A stretch of 64,000 bases of DNA from Tremella fuciformis. Its lineage: Eukaryota; Basidiomycota; Tremellomycetes; Tremellales; Tremellaceae. The notes under the pieces are model-generated. The model did not search any database. It was not told where the DNA came from and saw only the letters and a list, made by a program, of their open reading frames with translations. The stretch spans positions 870,501-934,500 of the forward strand of contig CP136495.1 in the NCBI GenBank assembly GCA_032768795.1. Reading direction: 5' to 3'. Within the stretch, counting starts at the first letter, position 1, and every line of letters starts with the position of its first letter. The position numbers were made by a program, and so were the translations under genes. Shown here in pieces: positions 1 to 10,756 of the stretch.

Positions 1-1651
1 TTCCATCTCCTCTGGCCCCGGCAAGCTGAAGCTGAGCCGCAAGAACATGCGCTCGGCCTCCTCCTCCTTGGTCCACTCCTTGATGCTGGGCGCCTTGAAG
101 TAGACCGACGGGGCGACGATGACCCCGTGCGAGATGCACGTCTGGAACACCTGCTCGGCGAGCTCGTCGAGCGACCGTTGCGCGAAAGCGGGGTGCGAGC
201 CGAACTTGAGACGGACCCAAAGGAACATGCCGCCAGAGCCGGCGGGCCATTCGGCCGCTGCGGTCGGGAGGTACTTTTCAAACAGCGAGGTCATCATGAG
301 GCACCGCTTCTTGTACACGTCTACAGTATCAGCCGGCTTGGATGCAGCTGGGTGAGAAATTGACTTACCGGAGATGTGCGGGAGGTAGTTCTGCTCAAAG
401 CCTTCATGGCCGCCCCATGCGCGCAAGATGGCGCCGATGGCGGCGATACTGAAGCCGGATGGGCACTGCGTCGACCCCTCGCGCGAGTTCATGATCTTCT
501 CAACGAGAAACTTGGGTCCGGTGATGAACCCCAGACGGGAGCCGGGGGCGACAATCTTGGAGAACGAGTCGATACGGATGACACGGCCGTCCGTGTCCAT
601 GGACAAGAATGACGGAACGATGGGCGAGGCGGCGCCGTTCGGTCGGATCTGCAGGAAGCAGTCTTGGAGTCAGCGCTGACTGCTGATGCAACGGAGGAGA
701 GACATACATGGGTCGTCCTCGACGATAATGATGCCCCACTTGCGGCATACGGCGTACAGGTCGCGCTTGCGCCTTTCGGGGATGGTCACGCCTGAGGGGT
801 TGGAGCAGGTCCTACCTGTCAGCCAGGTTCAAAGAGAGGGCGAGTGGGTGGGCTCACGGAACCACGAAGAGGAGCTTGGGCCGGGGTCCGCCGCGAACCT
901 CCTCGTCCCACTCGGCCATGATCTCGTCGAGTGCAGAGTCCTGCATGCCTTCACCGTCCATCGGTACCCCGATGCTCTTGACGCCTTGCGAGCCGAGGCC
1001 CGTGAGAAGACCAGGGTAGGCTGGAGTCAGTTTCACCGCCACGCATCCCTCTTGCCCATGTGCTCACCAAACTCCTCCACCAATACGTGGTCTCCCCTGT
1101 CAAGCATGGTCCGGAAAACAGCGTCGGTGCCGTCCGTGTTGCCCGACGACAGGTGAACGGCCCAGCCGTCATAAGGCGGACTGTGGACGCGCTTGATGTG
1201 CTCAGTGCACCACGCGACCATATGCGCCGGGCCGTAGGTCGTGCTGTACTGCAGCTCGTGGCTCAAGTTGGGCGAGGGGTCGTTCTTGCCCGGCGCGGTG
1301 TACTCGGCAAGAGGGGAGAGCGACTCGGGACCAGGGGCTAGTCTCAGCTTGTTTTCAGTAGGGCACTCCGCGGACTCACCGTCGTATCCCGGGACATAGA
1401 CTGACTTTCCTGCGAACGGGACCGAGAGGGTCATACCGTTCACCGGCCATGTCGAGGGGTGAGGGTATCCACCGCCAAACTACTGTATCAGCTGCGCCGT
1501 GCCATCCCAGGGCAAGGCTCACGCTGATCATGTTTGGCCTGTCAAAGTACGGCCTGAGGGCCTTGAGCTGACTCCGCACGCGACCCTTGCTCTCCACCGA
1601 GAGGTACTGCGAGTAGTCGATTTCCGCCGGGGACTCTAGAATGGCCGGCAT
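1..1651 (-). CDS. Aromatic amino acid aminotransferase, ARO8-like (3' end outside window)
   Basis: Fold-type I PLP-dependent aminotransferase of the fungal ARO8/kynurenine-aminotransferase group, expected to transaminate aromatic amino acids with a 2-oxo acid. The N-terminal exon starts MPAILESPAEIDYSQYLS. Introns 1480-1522, 1338-1379 and 1021-1067 (GT-AG, 42-47 nt) join exons reading FGGGYPHPSTWPVNG, LQYSTTYGP, SSGNTDGTDAVF and AYPGLLTGLG; more small introns lie near 800-850, 670-700 and 320-365. The PLP-binding lysine is in the SFSKIVAPGSRLGF segment near 556-567. The C-terminal part (residues MFLWVRLKF, then LRLSFSLP) reaches base 1, so the stop is outside. Family assignment is firm; substrate is inferred from family. 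Confidence 0.9.
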
Positions 1652-2839
1652 GGTGTCTGGTGTCGGGTGTCAGCTCTTGCTCCTGGATAGTCAAGAGATG
1701 TTTATTGAAAGATACTCAGGCAGTTGGGGGCCTAGCCAGCCTATATGAGTAAAAGTCAGTGGGAGGCTCCCGGAAGATAGCAGATATGCACTCCTGGCCA
1801 AGGTGTTGCCTCCCGAGGCTCGAGTCGGTCACGACAGTTCGAGTTATCGACTAATCGCACTCGATGCTCCAATCAACTCAGGGTCCATCACACACACCAT
1901 CCTTTCGGTCAAAGCCGAGGTCCGAAAGGCTGATCGGCCATCACCGCCGCCCTGCAACCACGTGTTTTGGACTGCGCCGATGACGCCCGAGAATGCTGGC
2001 CAAGAAAAGCTGGGCATAATCAGCGTAGCTCTTACGGGGCGAATTTCTGCGGGTGTCCCTGGAACGAAAACGGTAAATGGGGGAATTAAATAAGAAAATT
2101 CCGGCCATTCTGATTTCATCAGCACAATCCTAATATGCATTGTGTCCTTGCCAAATTGCCTTTCATCAGAGAATAAAGATCTATGCATGAGGCTGATGCA
2201 TGGAATGATCTCTGTAGCAGAACCAATCGCCTACATAGCTACTGCCATACCCTGCCCTATCATTGCACCAAAATGGTTACAATAGCGCAAGTCTGACAAG
2301 ACTGCAATAGGCTTGCCAGGTGGCAGCTGTGACATAGCCCCTGTGACCAGCTTGGCATGCCTATGATCATCTGATCAGCCTAGCATGCCCAACAAGCACT
2401 TGCGCATCTCTTGATGAAGTGCTTTAGCTTGCAACTAATCAATGTTCTACAGTACATCCGGCTTTGCCGGATGCTTGACCCGTAAGGGCTGCGATGGCTG
2501 CGCCGCTAGGCGCAAGGGGGGGTCTTGGGGGGGTGTCCCACCCCCCCATGTCTAACGGAACCAAAGAACAAGGAATTGCATTAGGTTTTCCAAATTGCCT
2601 GAGAACCAATAACTTGAATACCTGATTAGAAATTCAGAGCTAAAAAAGAATTGAAATAACGAGCTACGCCCTATCGCGCACTTTCCTGCACGATCTACCT
2701 AGTCGACACTTCAGAGCACAGCACAGAGCCTCTCACTCGCCTCGAGTTCATGTTGACACTCCCTCGCCTTACCGAGTCGACCGCTCCTGCCTCTTTCAGC
2801 ATGATTCCTGCGTCGAGATGACATCGGCCCAGCACCCAG
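1652..2839. other. Intergenic region, AT-richer toward 2100-2700
   Basis: Divergent spacer between the aminotransferase and the glucanase. No reading frame here has recognisable protein features. Composition changes to AT-rich at about 2050-2700, in marked contrast to flanking DNA, and this part carries the GC-hairpin cluster listed separately. Confidence 0.6.
2455..2547. repeat. Cluster of three perfect GC-rich hairpins
   Basis: Three adjacent perfect inverted repeats: CATCCGG/CCGGATG (2455-2461 with 2467-2473, 5-nt loop), TGCGCC/GGCGCA (2499-2504 with 2509-2514, 4-nt loop) and a 9-bp G-run/C-run stem (2527-2535 with 2539-2547, 3-nt loop). They sit in an AT-rich segment. The arrangement resembles mobile hairpin elements of fungal organelle genomes or termini of a transposon remnant; neither can be proven here. 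Confidence 0.6.
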
Positions 2840-4483
2840 ATGAGGGTTTCACTATGGCCAGCAGTGCTGGTCGGGCTGCTTCTTGGCTTGGGTGGCGGGG
2901 CCAGTATACAGCGCCGAGCGTCGACTGGGGATGTCATAAGGGGTGTGAATATCGGAGGATGGCTCTTGACAGAGGAATGGTCAGTCACCCGGCTTGGCGT
3001 GGTGAGCGAGGATGCTGATCTTGGAGGATCACGCCGGGGTTGTACGACGACATGGCCGATGACGAGTGGCACCTGTGCAGTGTCCTTGGCAAGAAGGACT
3101 GCCTCTCTGCCCTACAGGACCACTGGAGGTGTGTCCATGGTAGCTCGCAAGCATGTCGAGGCTGAATTGTAGCTCGTTCTACACCCGAGACGATTTTGAG
3201 GACATCAAGTCAGCCGGCCTCAACTCGGTCCGGATACCGATCGGATACTGGGCCGTCGACGTCAATGATCAGGAGCCCTACGTCTCTGGACAGGTCAGCC
3301 ATCAGCAAATCTGAGTCTCAAGCCGAGTAGTGCTCATGGGCAGTATCCCTATCTGATTCAAGCGGTCAACTGGTGCAACGAGATCGGACTCACGGTTCTT
3401 GTCGACCTGCACGGCGCCCCCGGCAGCCAGAACGGGCAAGACAACTCGGGTCTTATTGGGCCGGTACTCTTCCCGAGCAACTCGTCAAATGAGGACAGGA
3501 GCATGCGCGTACTGCAGAACCTGACGATCGAGTTCTCCAATGCGATCTACGGCGGTGTGGTCGTTGGCGTCGAACTGCTTAACGAGCCCAGGATATCTAG
3601 CTCGGTCTTTACGATGTCATACCTCAAGTCGTTCTACACGAGGGGTTTCGCAACAGTGCGCGTTGCGAGTCCCGTGATGAATGTGACCATGCACGGTGAG
3701 TGTATCAAAACGATATGGCCACTCCACGCGCTAATGCTCAGACGCCTTCTATGGTCCCGAATACTGGGTGGACTATAATCCCACCAACTCGTCTTCATCC
3801 GCGCCGGCATCCCTCATGACCATCGACACGCACCAATATTACGCCTTTTCACCGTTAAATAATCTGCCACACGAGACGATCCTCGAGGCCATCTGCAACA
3901 TCTCTCAGTTGCTCAAGAGCAGCTCAATCGGCTTGCCTCCTGTCGTTGTCGGCGAGTGGAGCTTGGAAACCGGTCAGCAATTTGCAAAGTCAGGCCGCTT
4001 AAGCTGACATTGTGAAGGCAGCGCACCGAACGCTTCGAGTTCGGCGCAGAACAAGGGCGACACACAGGAGAAGCGCACATGGCTCAGGCTGCTATTCGAA
4101 GCACAGCTCGCCGCGTACTCGCCCAACGACCGGGACCAGCCATCCATTGGCTGGTATTTCTGGACCTGTGCGCTATTTCTTTGAGGGGACAGAGGGGTTT
4201 CGCTGATGAAGTAGGGAAGACAGAGTACGACATTGACACATGGTCGTATAGGAAGGGCCTCGATGAGGGATACATACCTGCCGACGTGAGCAACGCGTCT
4301 ACCCTGGCGTTCCCGGTCTTGGCGAACGGCTGTGTCGACTCGTCGTTCAACTACACGGCGCCCAAGAATCCTACGCCTTCCCAGGCGTTCCACACCGCTT
4401 CATTGGAGCGAATTTTCTTACTAGGGATCTCGGCAGCCGTTGCTCTCACATTCTCATACTCGATGATACTGACATTGTCATAG
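2840..4483 (+). CDS. Exo-beta-1,3-glucanase (GH5), secreted, possibly GPI-anchored
   Basis: Glucan 1,3-beta-glucosidase of the Exg1/GH5_9 type, releasing glucose from cell-wall beta-1,3-glucan. Exons: 2840-2979, 3027-3128, 3173-3293, 3344-3695, 3742-3972, 4018-4167, 4215-4483 (454 codons), all introns GT-AG of 44-50 nt and in phase. A signal peptide (residues 1 to about 22) precedes the family N-terminus RGVNIGGWLL. The acid/base Glu is in ELLNEP (about residue 202) and the nucleophile Glu in GEWSLETG (about 310). Splicing at 4167/4215 restores the family block GWYFWTWKTE followed by WSYRKGL. The C-terminus ends in a hydrophobic stretch after several Ser/Asn, suggesting a membrane or GPI anchor (inference). 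Confidence 0.93.
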
Positions 4484-7400
4484 ACACATACATGCGTGAA
4501 AAGTTCATATACTGTTGTAGCATACCATGGGATCCTTGACGACATCTGCCTCTTTGTGCGGCTCCAATGGATGTTGTTGTGCGAAACACGTCGCGTGCTC
4601 TCAAGCGAAGCTTTACGACACATGGGACCTTCTGTCAGATCTGCCCTGACACCACGCACCTGACATTTGACACCGCTGGTCGCCTGACGACGACTTCTTT
4701 CCCAAGCCCCACTCTGTCCAGCCCCTAATTGCTTTTCATTGCTGCTTGTTGCGGGCGCGCGAGTCTAGCGCAAGCGCACATCGCGTGGGACAGTTCACAC
4801 GACCGGAGTCGGAGTACAGAGCGGCGGCGGCGGCGGCGGCGCATCATTGTCACCGCCGTCGCCGCGAAGTCCAGCCGGGATCAATCCGATCCGCTCCAGT
4901 CCTTGGCTTGAACTAGCGCATGTGCCTCATAGCCATGTGGACCGGCTATGAGTCATGTGGGCACTACAGCTCGTACCGGGGCTGGAGTGAGAGAGGCGCT
5001 GGGAACTGGCCTAAGCATCGTTCAGCAACCGAGCCAGAACACTCGTCGTGCAAGCTCAGCTGCGCCCCCGAGAGGTTGTATGGGGCCCGAATTGGGCATT
5101 TCAGCCGTCCGGCAGGGGTATGACGCGATGCCGCTCTCACATGTCTGCCTCCTGCCCTGCTAAGAGGACACCAGAACCGTATATTGACGTGCGTAGCGGG
5201 TCCCGACTGTGGTCCACGATACATACATGAGCGACGCCTACGCACTTGCTTTGCGAGCCGCGGGCCAACTTCGGGGAGACGGGACAGGCGCACTTGAATG
5301 GACGCCTGACGCTTTTGACGTATCGTGTCCGGCGCATGGCGCGGGCGGACCTTGTTCTGTGGCCCCTTTTGAGTATAGATGAGCAGAAGAGCAGATGACG
5401 ACGACGACAACGAGCACAGCGACCGGCGCTCGGCAAGGTGCCGGCAAGGTGTCTGTGAGCCCCGGTCTCGCGTAGATCTCGAGTGGATCTGGCCGATATC
5501 TCCGACGCTGCTCGCAGCGACGTTACGTTGGTATGACCCGAGACCGTAGCCAGATGAATGGAAACGGCCCCGGCCACCCCGCCCAGTCCACAGATTAGTG
5601 TGTGGCGTCCTTCGACCTGGATTCCCACTCGTCCCGTATTGATAGACAGACGCACGTCCTCGCCGGTCGGTATTCGGACCGGGCCTCGATCGTGCAAAAG
5701 AAGAGCGAGACATGTCGTAAGACAAGGGAAGGGGTGGACCCCCACGTACGCTGACGGGGCTTTCTCGGAGGCATTGTCCATGCCATGACTTGTCATGGTG
5801 GAGGGAGGTTTGCGTCAGCTAGATCTTCCCTCGGACGCTTCGTGGGTTTCTGCTCTGTTTTTGCGAGATGGAGAGGCGTGAGTTATTCCCCGTACTCCGT
5901 TGGGATCCGATGGGGTCGGACGAGTGAGCGACGAGCTGCAGAAATCAGATAACCGAGCGGTGCGAGGTGTAGCAGTGTGTCAGAGTTGCAGTCTAGCGCG
6001 AGTACCCATGAGCATGTCAGCGGAGAGGCACACACAACACAGCACAGGCTCGGCCGTCCCCTCGCCTGCCCAAGAACCCAATGTCCAAGTCGTCCCGGCT
6101 CTGAACGGACTTACGGCACATTTTAACCTTCGAGTCAAATGTAACTCTTGCGATCAGGTGACGGCACGGACAGGGCAGGCCCGACTGTGCGAACAACCGA
6201 AACCCTGATACTGATACTGCTCTGGGCAGCAACTGTTTGGCCCCTGCCTCTTTGTCAGATCTCGAGATCTGTCCTGACGCCCAAAACGTACGCACGTGAT
6301 AGCACGGGGGCCAGGGGTATAGGGGTGTGGGCGTGGGCGTTGGGCAAGGAGGCGTATGTTGGGTCGTATCGACTCAAGGTTGCGCCAATCAGACAGCGAC
6401 ATGTCTTCTCGCTCCCCTGCGCCCTGCTCCTCCCCCTGCCTTGCCCATGAACCGAATTGGCAGCCTGGTTTGCGAGGCCCGGTCTGTCGATTGCACTGGC
6501 AGATTGCACCTTGCAGATCTCAGCCCCTGCAGAGTCTGGCTTGAAGAGAGTGGTGCGGGACAGAGAGCCGGGATCGGCTTGACGACGACATACATTTGCC
6601 GCGGGTCTGCAGATCATGTTCGAGTCCGGGTTTGCCCCTGCGGCTCGTGAAGCCACTAAACCACTAGGAGAGTCCCACCCGTTCCTCTCCGCATCGTTTC
6701 GTATGCCCTGAGTGTCAGATGGGCCGATGGGAGATGGGATGCGCAGTTACGTACGACAGACGGCATTTCTCACAACGTTCAGGACCCCGAGAGAGAGAGA
6801 GATAGGCCACGGCAAGGACCGAGGACCCGGAGGCGTTTCCGGCTAAGAAACGGTTCCCAGCTGTCAAGTGAAGAGCTCGAGAGGTGAGATTGCGTTGCGA
6901 GAGCGAGAGAGCGCAGAGGGAGAGGAGGGGTGTGCTCCCCTTCTTGGCGAGAGTGCATCAGCGAATGCTCTGTGTACAAGGTGGATCATTCGCCAACCTT
7001 GGTCTATATCAGTCACACCCTCACCCTTGACACTCCCCTCCCCCCTCTCGCTGTACTATCACCTCATCTTTGCGTTCTTCCTGTTCCACTTGGTTGTTGG
7101 CCAACTTGCTGGGGGATCTACTTTCGGTTTTCATCATCTCACCTGCGCTTGCGTTTCCGCACTTTTTCTCTCGTCACGCCGCCTCGCCTCCTCGTCTCTT
7201 TCTCTCGCTCGCTTGGGTTTGTTCGGACTCGACGCAGCAAGAGACGCGCCGATCTCGAGGGCCATCCGGTGCGCCACGTTCCCACCTCGCCATCGTAACA
7301 AGCTTGTCTCCGTCCACCCGTCCCTCCCACGACCCGTCCTAGCTCGTTTCGCTGGTCCACCATCGGCAATAGGCGGCGGCGGCGTAGCCTGAACCGCTGG

Positions 7401-7736
7401 CGCTGGTCGAATTGGTGATCGAGGTCTCTGATCTCCAAGGTTGAGTTTGCCGATTCATCAAGTCCCAGCCAGCCCCTGTCAGAGTTTGACCCGTCGTCGC
7501 TGCTTGTGGTGGTCCAAAGGGCAGGGAACAATCTCGACTCAAGGCCAGGGCAGACACGTCCGAAGGGAGACGAGGCGAGACCCCTCTTGCGCGACACGGT
7601 GCAACACCGTACGATACGACACGGACGAGGAAGCAGAGTCTATATTGCGCGCGCTATTCAAAGCTCGACCCGGACGTGGTGTTAAGAAGCAACAAGGATT
7701 CAGACTAAGACTAGCGATACGGAAACGCCGTTTGGC
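4484..7736. other. 3.2 kb region without a supported gene; upstream region of the Zn2Cys6 gene
   Basis: Open frames here (up to about 250 codons, both strands) have no domain, no codon-use pattern of the neighbours and arginine/serine-rich translations typical of GC-rich noncoding DNA. It contains a (GCG)7 tract at 4821-4841, purine-rich GA tracts around 6790-6930 and, from about 7000, a TATATC motif followed by a long pyrimidine-rich stretch that looks like a fungal transcription start region with a long 5' leader for the gene at 7737. Confidence 0.5.
4821..4841. repeat. (GCG)7 trinucleotide microsatellite
   Basis: Seven perfect GCG units in noncoding DNA. Confidence 0.85.
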
Positions 7737-9982
7737 ATGTCCTCGACAGAGTCCGAGCTCCATCCTTCTTCTCGTCCTCCTTTGGCAGATTCATCGCTGT
7801 CGCTCTTCAACTCTTCCCATCACGCCATCGCCTCGATCGCAGCCAACGCGGCGGCAACAGCAGCGGCCGCAGCGGCCGTCGTCGCTTCTTCTTCCCCCTG
7901 TCCGGCTCCGACCAACGCCCACGCCCAAGAGGTCCAGCTGTGGCCACCATCGCCCATCTCCCTCTTCTCTGCTTCTTCCGACCTGTCGCCTTCCCTGTCG
8001 GCGGGCGCCCCTTGTCTCGACATGTCGCAGTACCCTACGTTGACCATGGGCTCAGGCATCGACATCGAAACATCTAGCACGGACCCTCGCCCCCTCGCGC
8101 CCGGCGCGCTCCCTTACTCGTACCCCTACTCGACGTTCGACATGTCTTCGTACTATGCTTCCCAGCAGGCCCTCTCGGTCGACCCCTCGTCATCGTCTTC
8201 GCCCATACACCCCACGCATCACCTCAACGGGGCGACTTCGTCTTTGGGCCTTGCCGGCGTCGCACCGTCGCCCAATACCCTTTCTCAGGGCGGCATCTTT
8301 GGCTGGAGCAACCAGCCCTACACGGGGTACACCAAGCCTCGCTATGCCTCTGGCACCGCCATTCCCCAGCTTGGCGCGTCGGCCGCTTACCCGATCGACC
8401 ATCAACAGCAGCAGATGGCCATGTCGTGGTACGGCCCCGCCACTCCCGCTCAGCCCACCTCGGCGCTCATGTCCTACTCGCAGTCGTACACGGACGCCTC
8501 GTCCCCTGCATCCAACGACCCGCTCAAGCATCCGCCAAATCTGCTCAAAGTCCCCGACCACACGCGACCAGCACATCTGCACGCCCGGGCACATACAACG
8601 CCAAACATGTCCTACGGGACTGGCATGAAGCCCCACGCCGGCCCGTCGGTGCTGGCGATGCACACGCACGCGCATGCGCACGCGGCCCCCATCGTCCCGC
8701 ACGGCTTTGAGGGCTACGAGTCACGTCGACCGATGACCCAGCACGGCCACGGCGACAAGAGAGTCAAGGACGGCAAGAAGCGGACACGAGTCGCGGAAGC
8801 GTGCGTCGGGTGCAGGAAGCGCAAGTGCAAGGTGAGCATTTTTATTTTCCCCGTCTCCGCCGCCGTCGCCGCGGCACGGACCATCTTCATCATCATCACC
8901 CCCCGAGACTGCAACGTAATATACCATTTTCTCCGGCCGTTTTCTCTCCGATTCTCTCCATTGTACCGACTCGCCATGGTCAGCGCTGATCATCACAGTG
9001 CGTCGGAGGAAACCCGTGCAACCGATGCCGCCACAAGGGCATTGCGTGCACTTTTGACCGGACGGACAAGCGAGGTGACAGGTCGCCTCTCTCGCCCACC
9101 ATCCCGCTCAAGAAGCCCCGCACAATGTCCTCCTCGCTCTCCGTCTCGCCTGCCATACCCCGGCCGGGCACCCTATCGGTCTCGCCCAATCCGGCGACCA
9201 TCATCGGTCCCGGTTCGGGCTCGAGCCTTGGCTTGCAGCTGGAACTCTCGCCCGGCTCGACGACGCACGAGATGGACGAGGACCAGGCCGAGGACGAGGA
9301 TGAAGAGATGTCTTCTCCCGAGGACACTAAACCCGAGCATTGTCACGTTTCTCGCAGCCAAGCCGCATACATCACGCCTACCTCGTCGATCCAGGGTGCT
9401 TCGCGCAGTCGCTCGAACGAATCCGCCCCGCCACCTCACCTGCGCATGCAGAGCCACAGCGGTCGCGCGACGCCGTACGACAATGTCCCGCTCAACCCGC
9501 TCTCTGGGCCCTTCAGCGACTCGCCCGCCCCGTCTATTCCTTCATTGCCGTCGCTAGCGTCGCGCAATCCGTCCCCAGCCCCGTGGACTTCGGTGGCGGG
9601 TACCACGACTCAGGCGTACCAGTTCACGCCCGGTCTGGGGCTCGGGCTTCCCATCGGACACCAGCAGCAAATGCAGCGCCAACAGCAGCAGCAACAGACG
9701 CCCCTGACTCCCTACTCGCCCCATTCGAGCCTTACCAGCCAGACGAGCTTCGGAGCACTCATGACTCCTCTCGGCGGCGAGACGATGGGCACCATCACGC
9801 CCATCACCGGCGACAGCGCCATGGGCCCCGGTACCAAAGGCCTCGACATGGCCTGGGAGGCAGGCGGCCAGGGCGCCGCGTACACAAGTATGACCGACGA
9901 CGAGCAGTGGGACGGCGCGGTCCACGTCGCTGCTGCCGGCGCCGGCGACTATGGCTGGATGACAGCTGCCTGGAGCGACTGA
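7737..9982 (+). CDS. Zn(2)-Cys(6) fungal transcription factor
   Basis: Nuclear DNA-binding regulator. Exons 7737-8831 and 8999-9982 (692 codons) flank a 167-nt GT-AG intron, long for this window, that splits the zinc cluster. Joined, the cluster reads C356-x2-C359-x6-C366-x5-C372-x2-C375-x6-C382 (ACVGCRKRKCK then CVGGNPCNRCRHKG), the exact C6 spacing, preceded by a basic KKRTR stretch. The DNA-binding domain is central rather than N-terminal. The first 350 residues are low-complexity, with an Ala run near residues 35-50; the C-terminal 300 residues are Ser/Pro-rich with a Gln run. No fungal-specific TF middle-homology domain is visible. Targets cannot be inferred. The start is the first ATG in this open frame after a pyrimidine-rich leader. 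Confidence 0.88.
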
Positions 9983-10756
9983 CGAGAAACACGTTTGAAC
10001 ATCTTGGGCATTGGGCTCAGAGGAGACGCGACGCATGGATGTGCATAGGAGAAGAAAGTGTGCGTCTATCGACGTAGGATTGTACTGTATTGTTTGTTGC
10101 TGGGCAAAGGAGCACGAGAGACAGGAGATCTTGTACATTACATCCCACCATACCGCTGTGCGCAATTCCATGCCAGTCGGTCTTGTTCGTTCTCCATCAG
10201 ACGACGAATGCACAGGTGCATCTTGCGTTTGCCGACCAGACTCAGCAGACGCCGCGACGCGCCACCTGAGATCCAGCACATGTTGCGAGATCAAGAGAAG
10301 CATGCCCCCGGAAAAAAGAGTTTCGATCGTCGATCTGCCGCGAGTCTGTAACTCTGTATGCAAGCAACTCTGTCTTAGGTTGCCGAATCGCAGTCTTGCT
10401 CGTGCTATGTTGCGATCGGCCCCTGTTCAATTCAGTGATCAGCTGTCGACCCGGATACAGAACAGAGTTGTTCGGTTCCTCTTTGTCTCGCACAGTCATC
10501 ACAGGTGATCGCCCAACTCTGTTAGCGGTCGTTACGATACCACCACTCCAGATTCACCAGTGCCGTGCCGACCCGTTTGTTGGTCAACTATTCATGCGTG
10601 TACGATTATCTACAAGACGCAGGTAGAGAGGAAAGGGGATCAAGAGAGATTATAGACTCGCTAGATTCTTTGTAATGGGTATATTCTGTTCTGACAAAAA
10701 GGATCACCTTGCACTTCTGTGTTTTATGCTCAACCTTCCCCATACACTTCTCCAGG
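9983..10756. other. Intergenic, convergent 3' regions
   Basis: Spacer between the stop of the Zn2Cys6 gene and the stop of the opposing coiled-coil gene. Presumably both 3' UTRs; nothing else is visible. Confidence 0.6.

Noticed and set aside
4964..5725. 253-codon open frame on the minus strand
   Set aside because: Arg/Ser-rich translation, overlapped by other equally long frames, no domain, no splice-compatible extension; typical of GC-rich noncoding DNA.
6600..6660. GTTCGAGTCC box resembling a tRNA B-box
   Set aside because: No matching acceptor stem, D-arm or anticodon stem could be placed around it.
9554..10363. 269-codon minus-strand frame over the end of the Zn2Cys6 gene
   Set aside because: Antisense to a well-supported exon; no conserved features.
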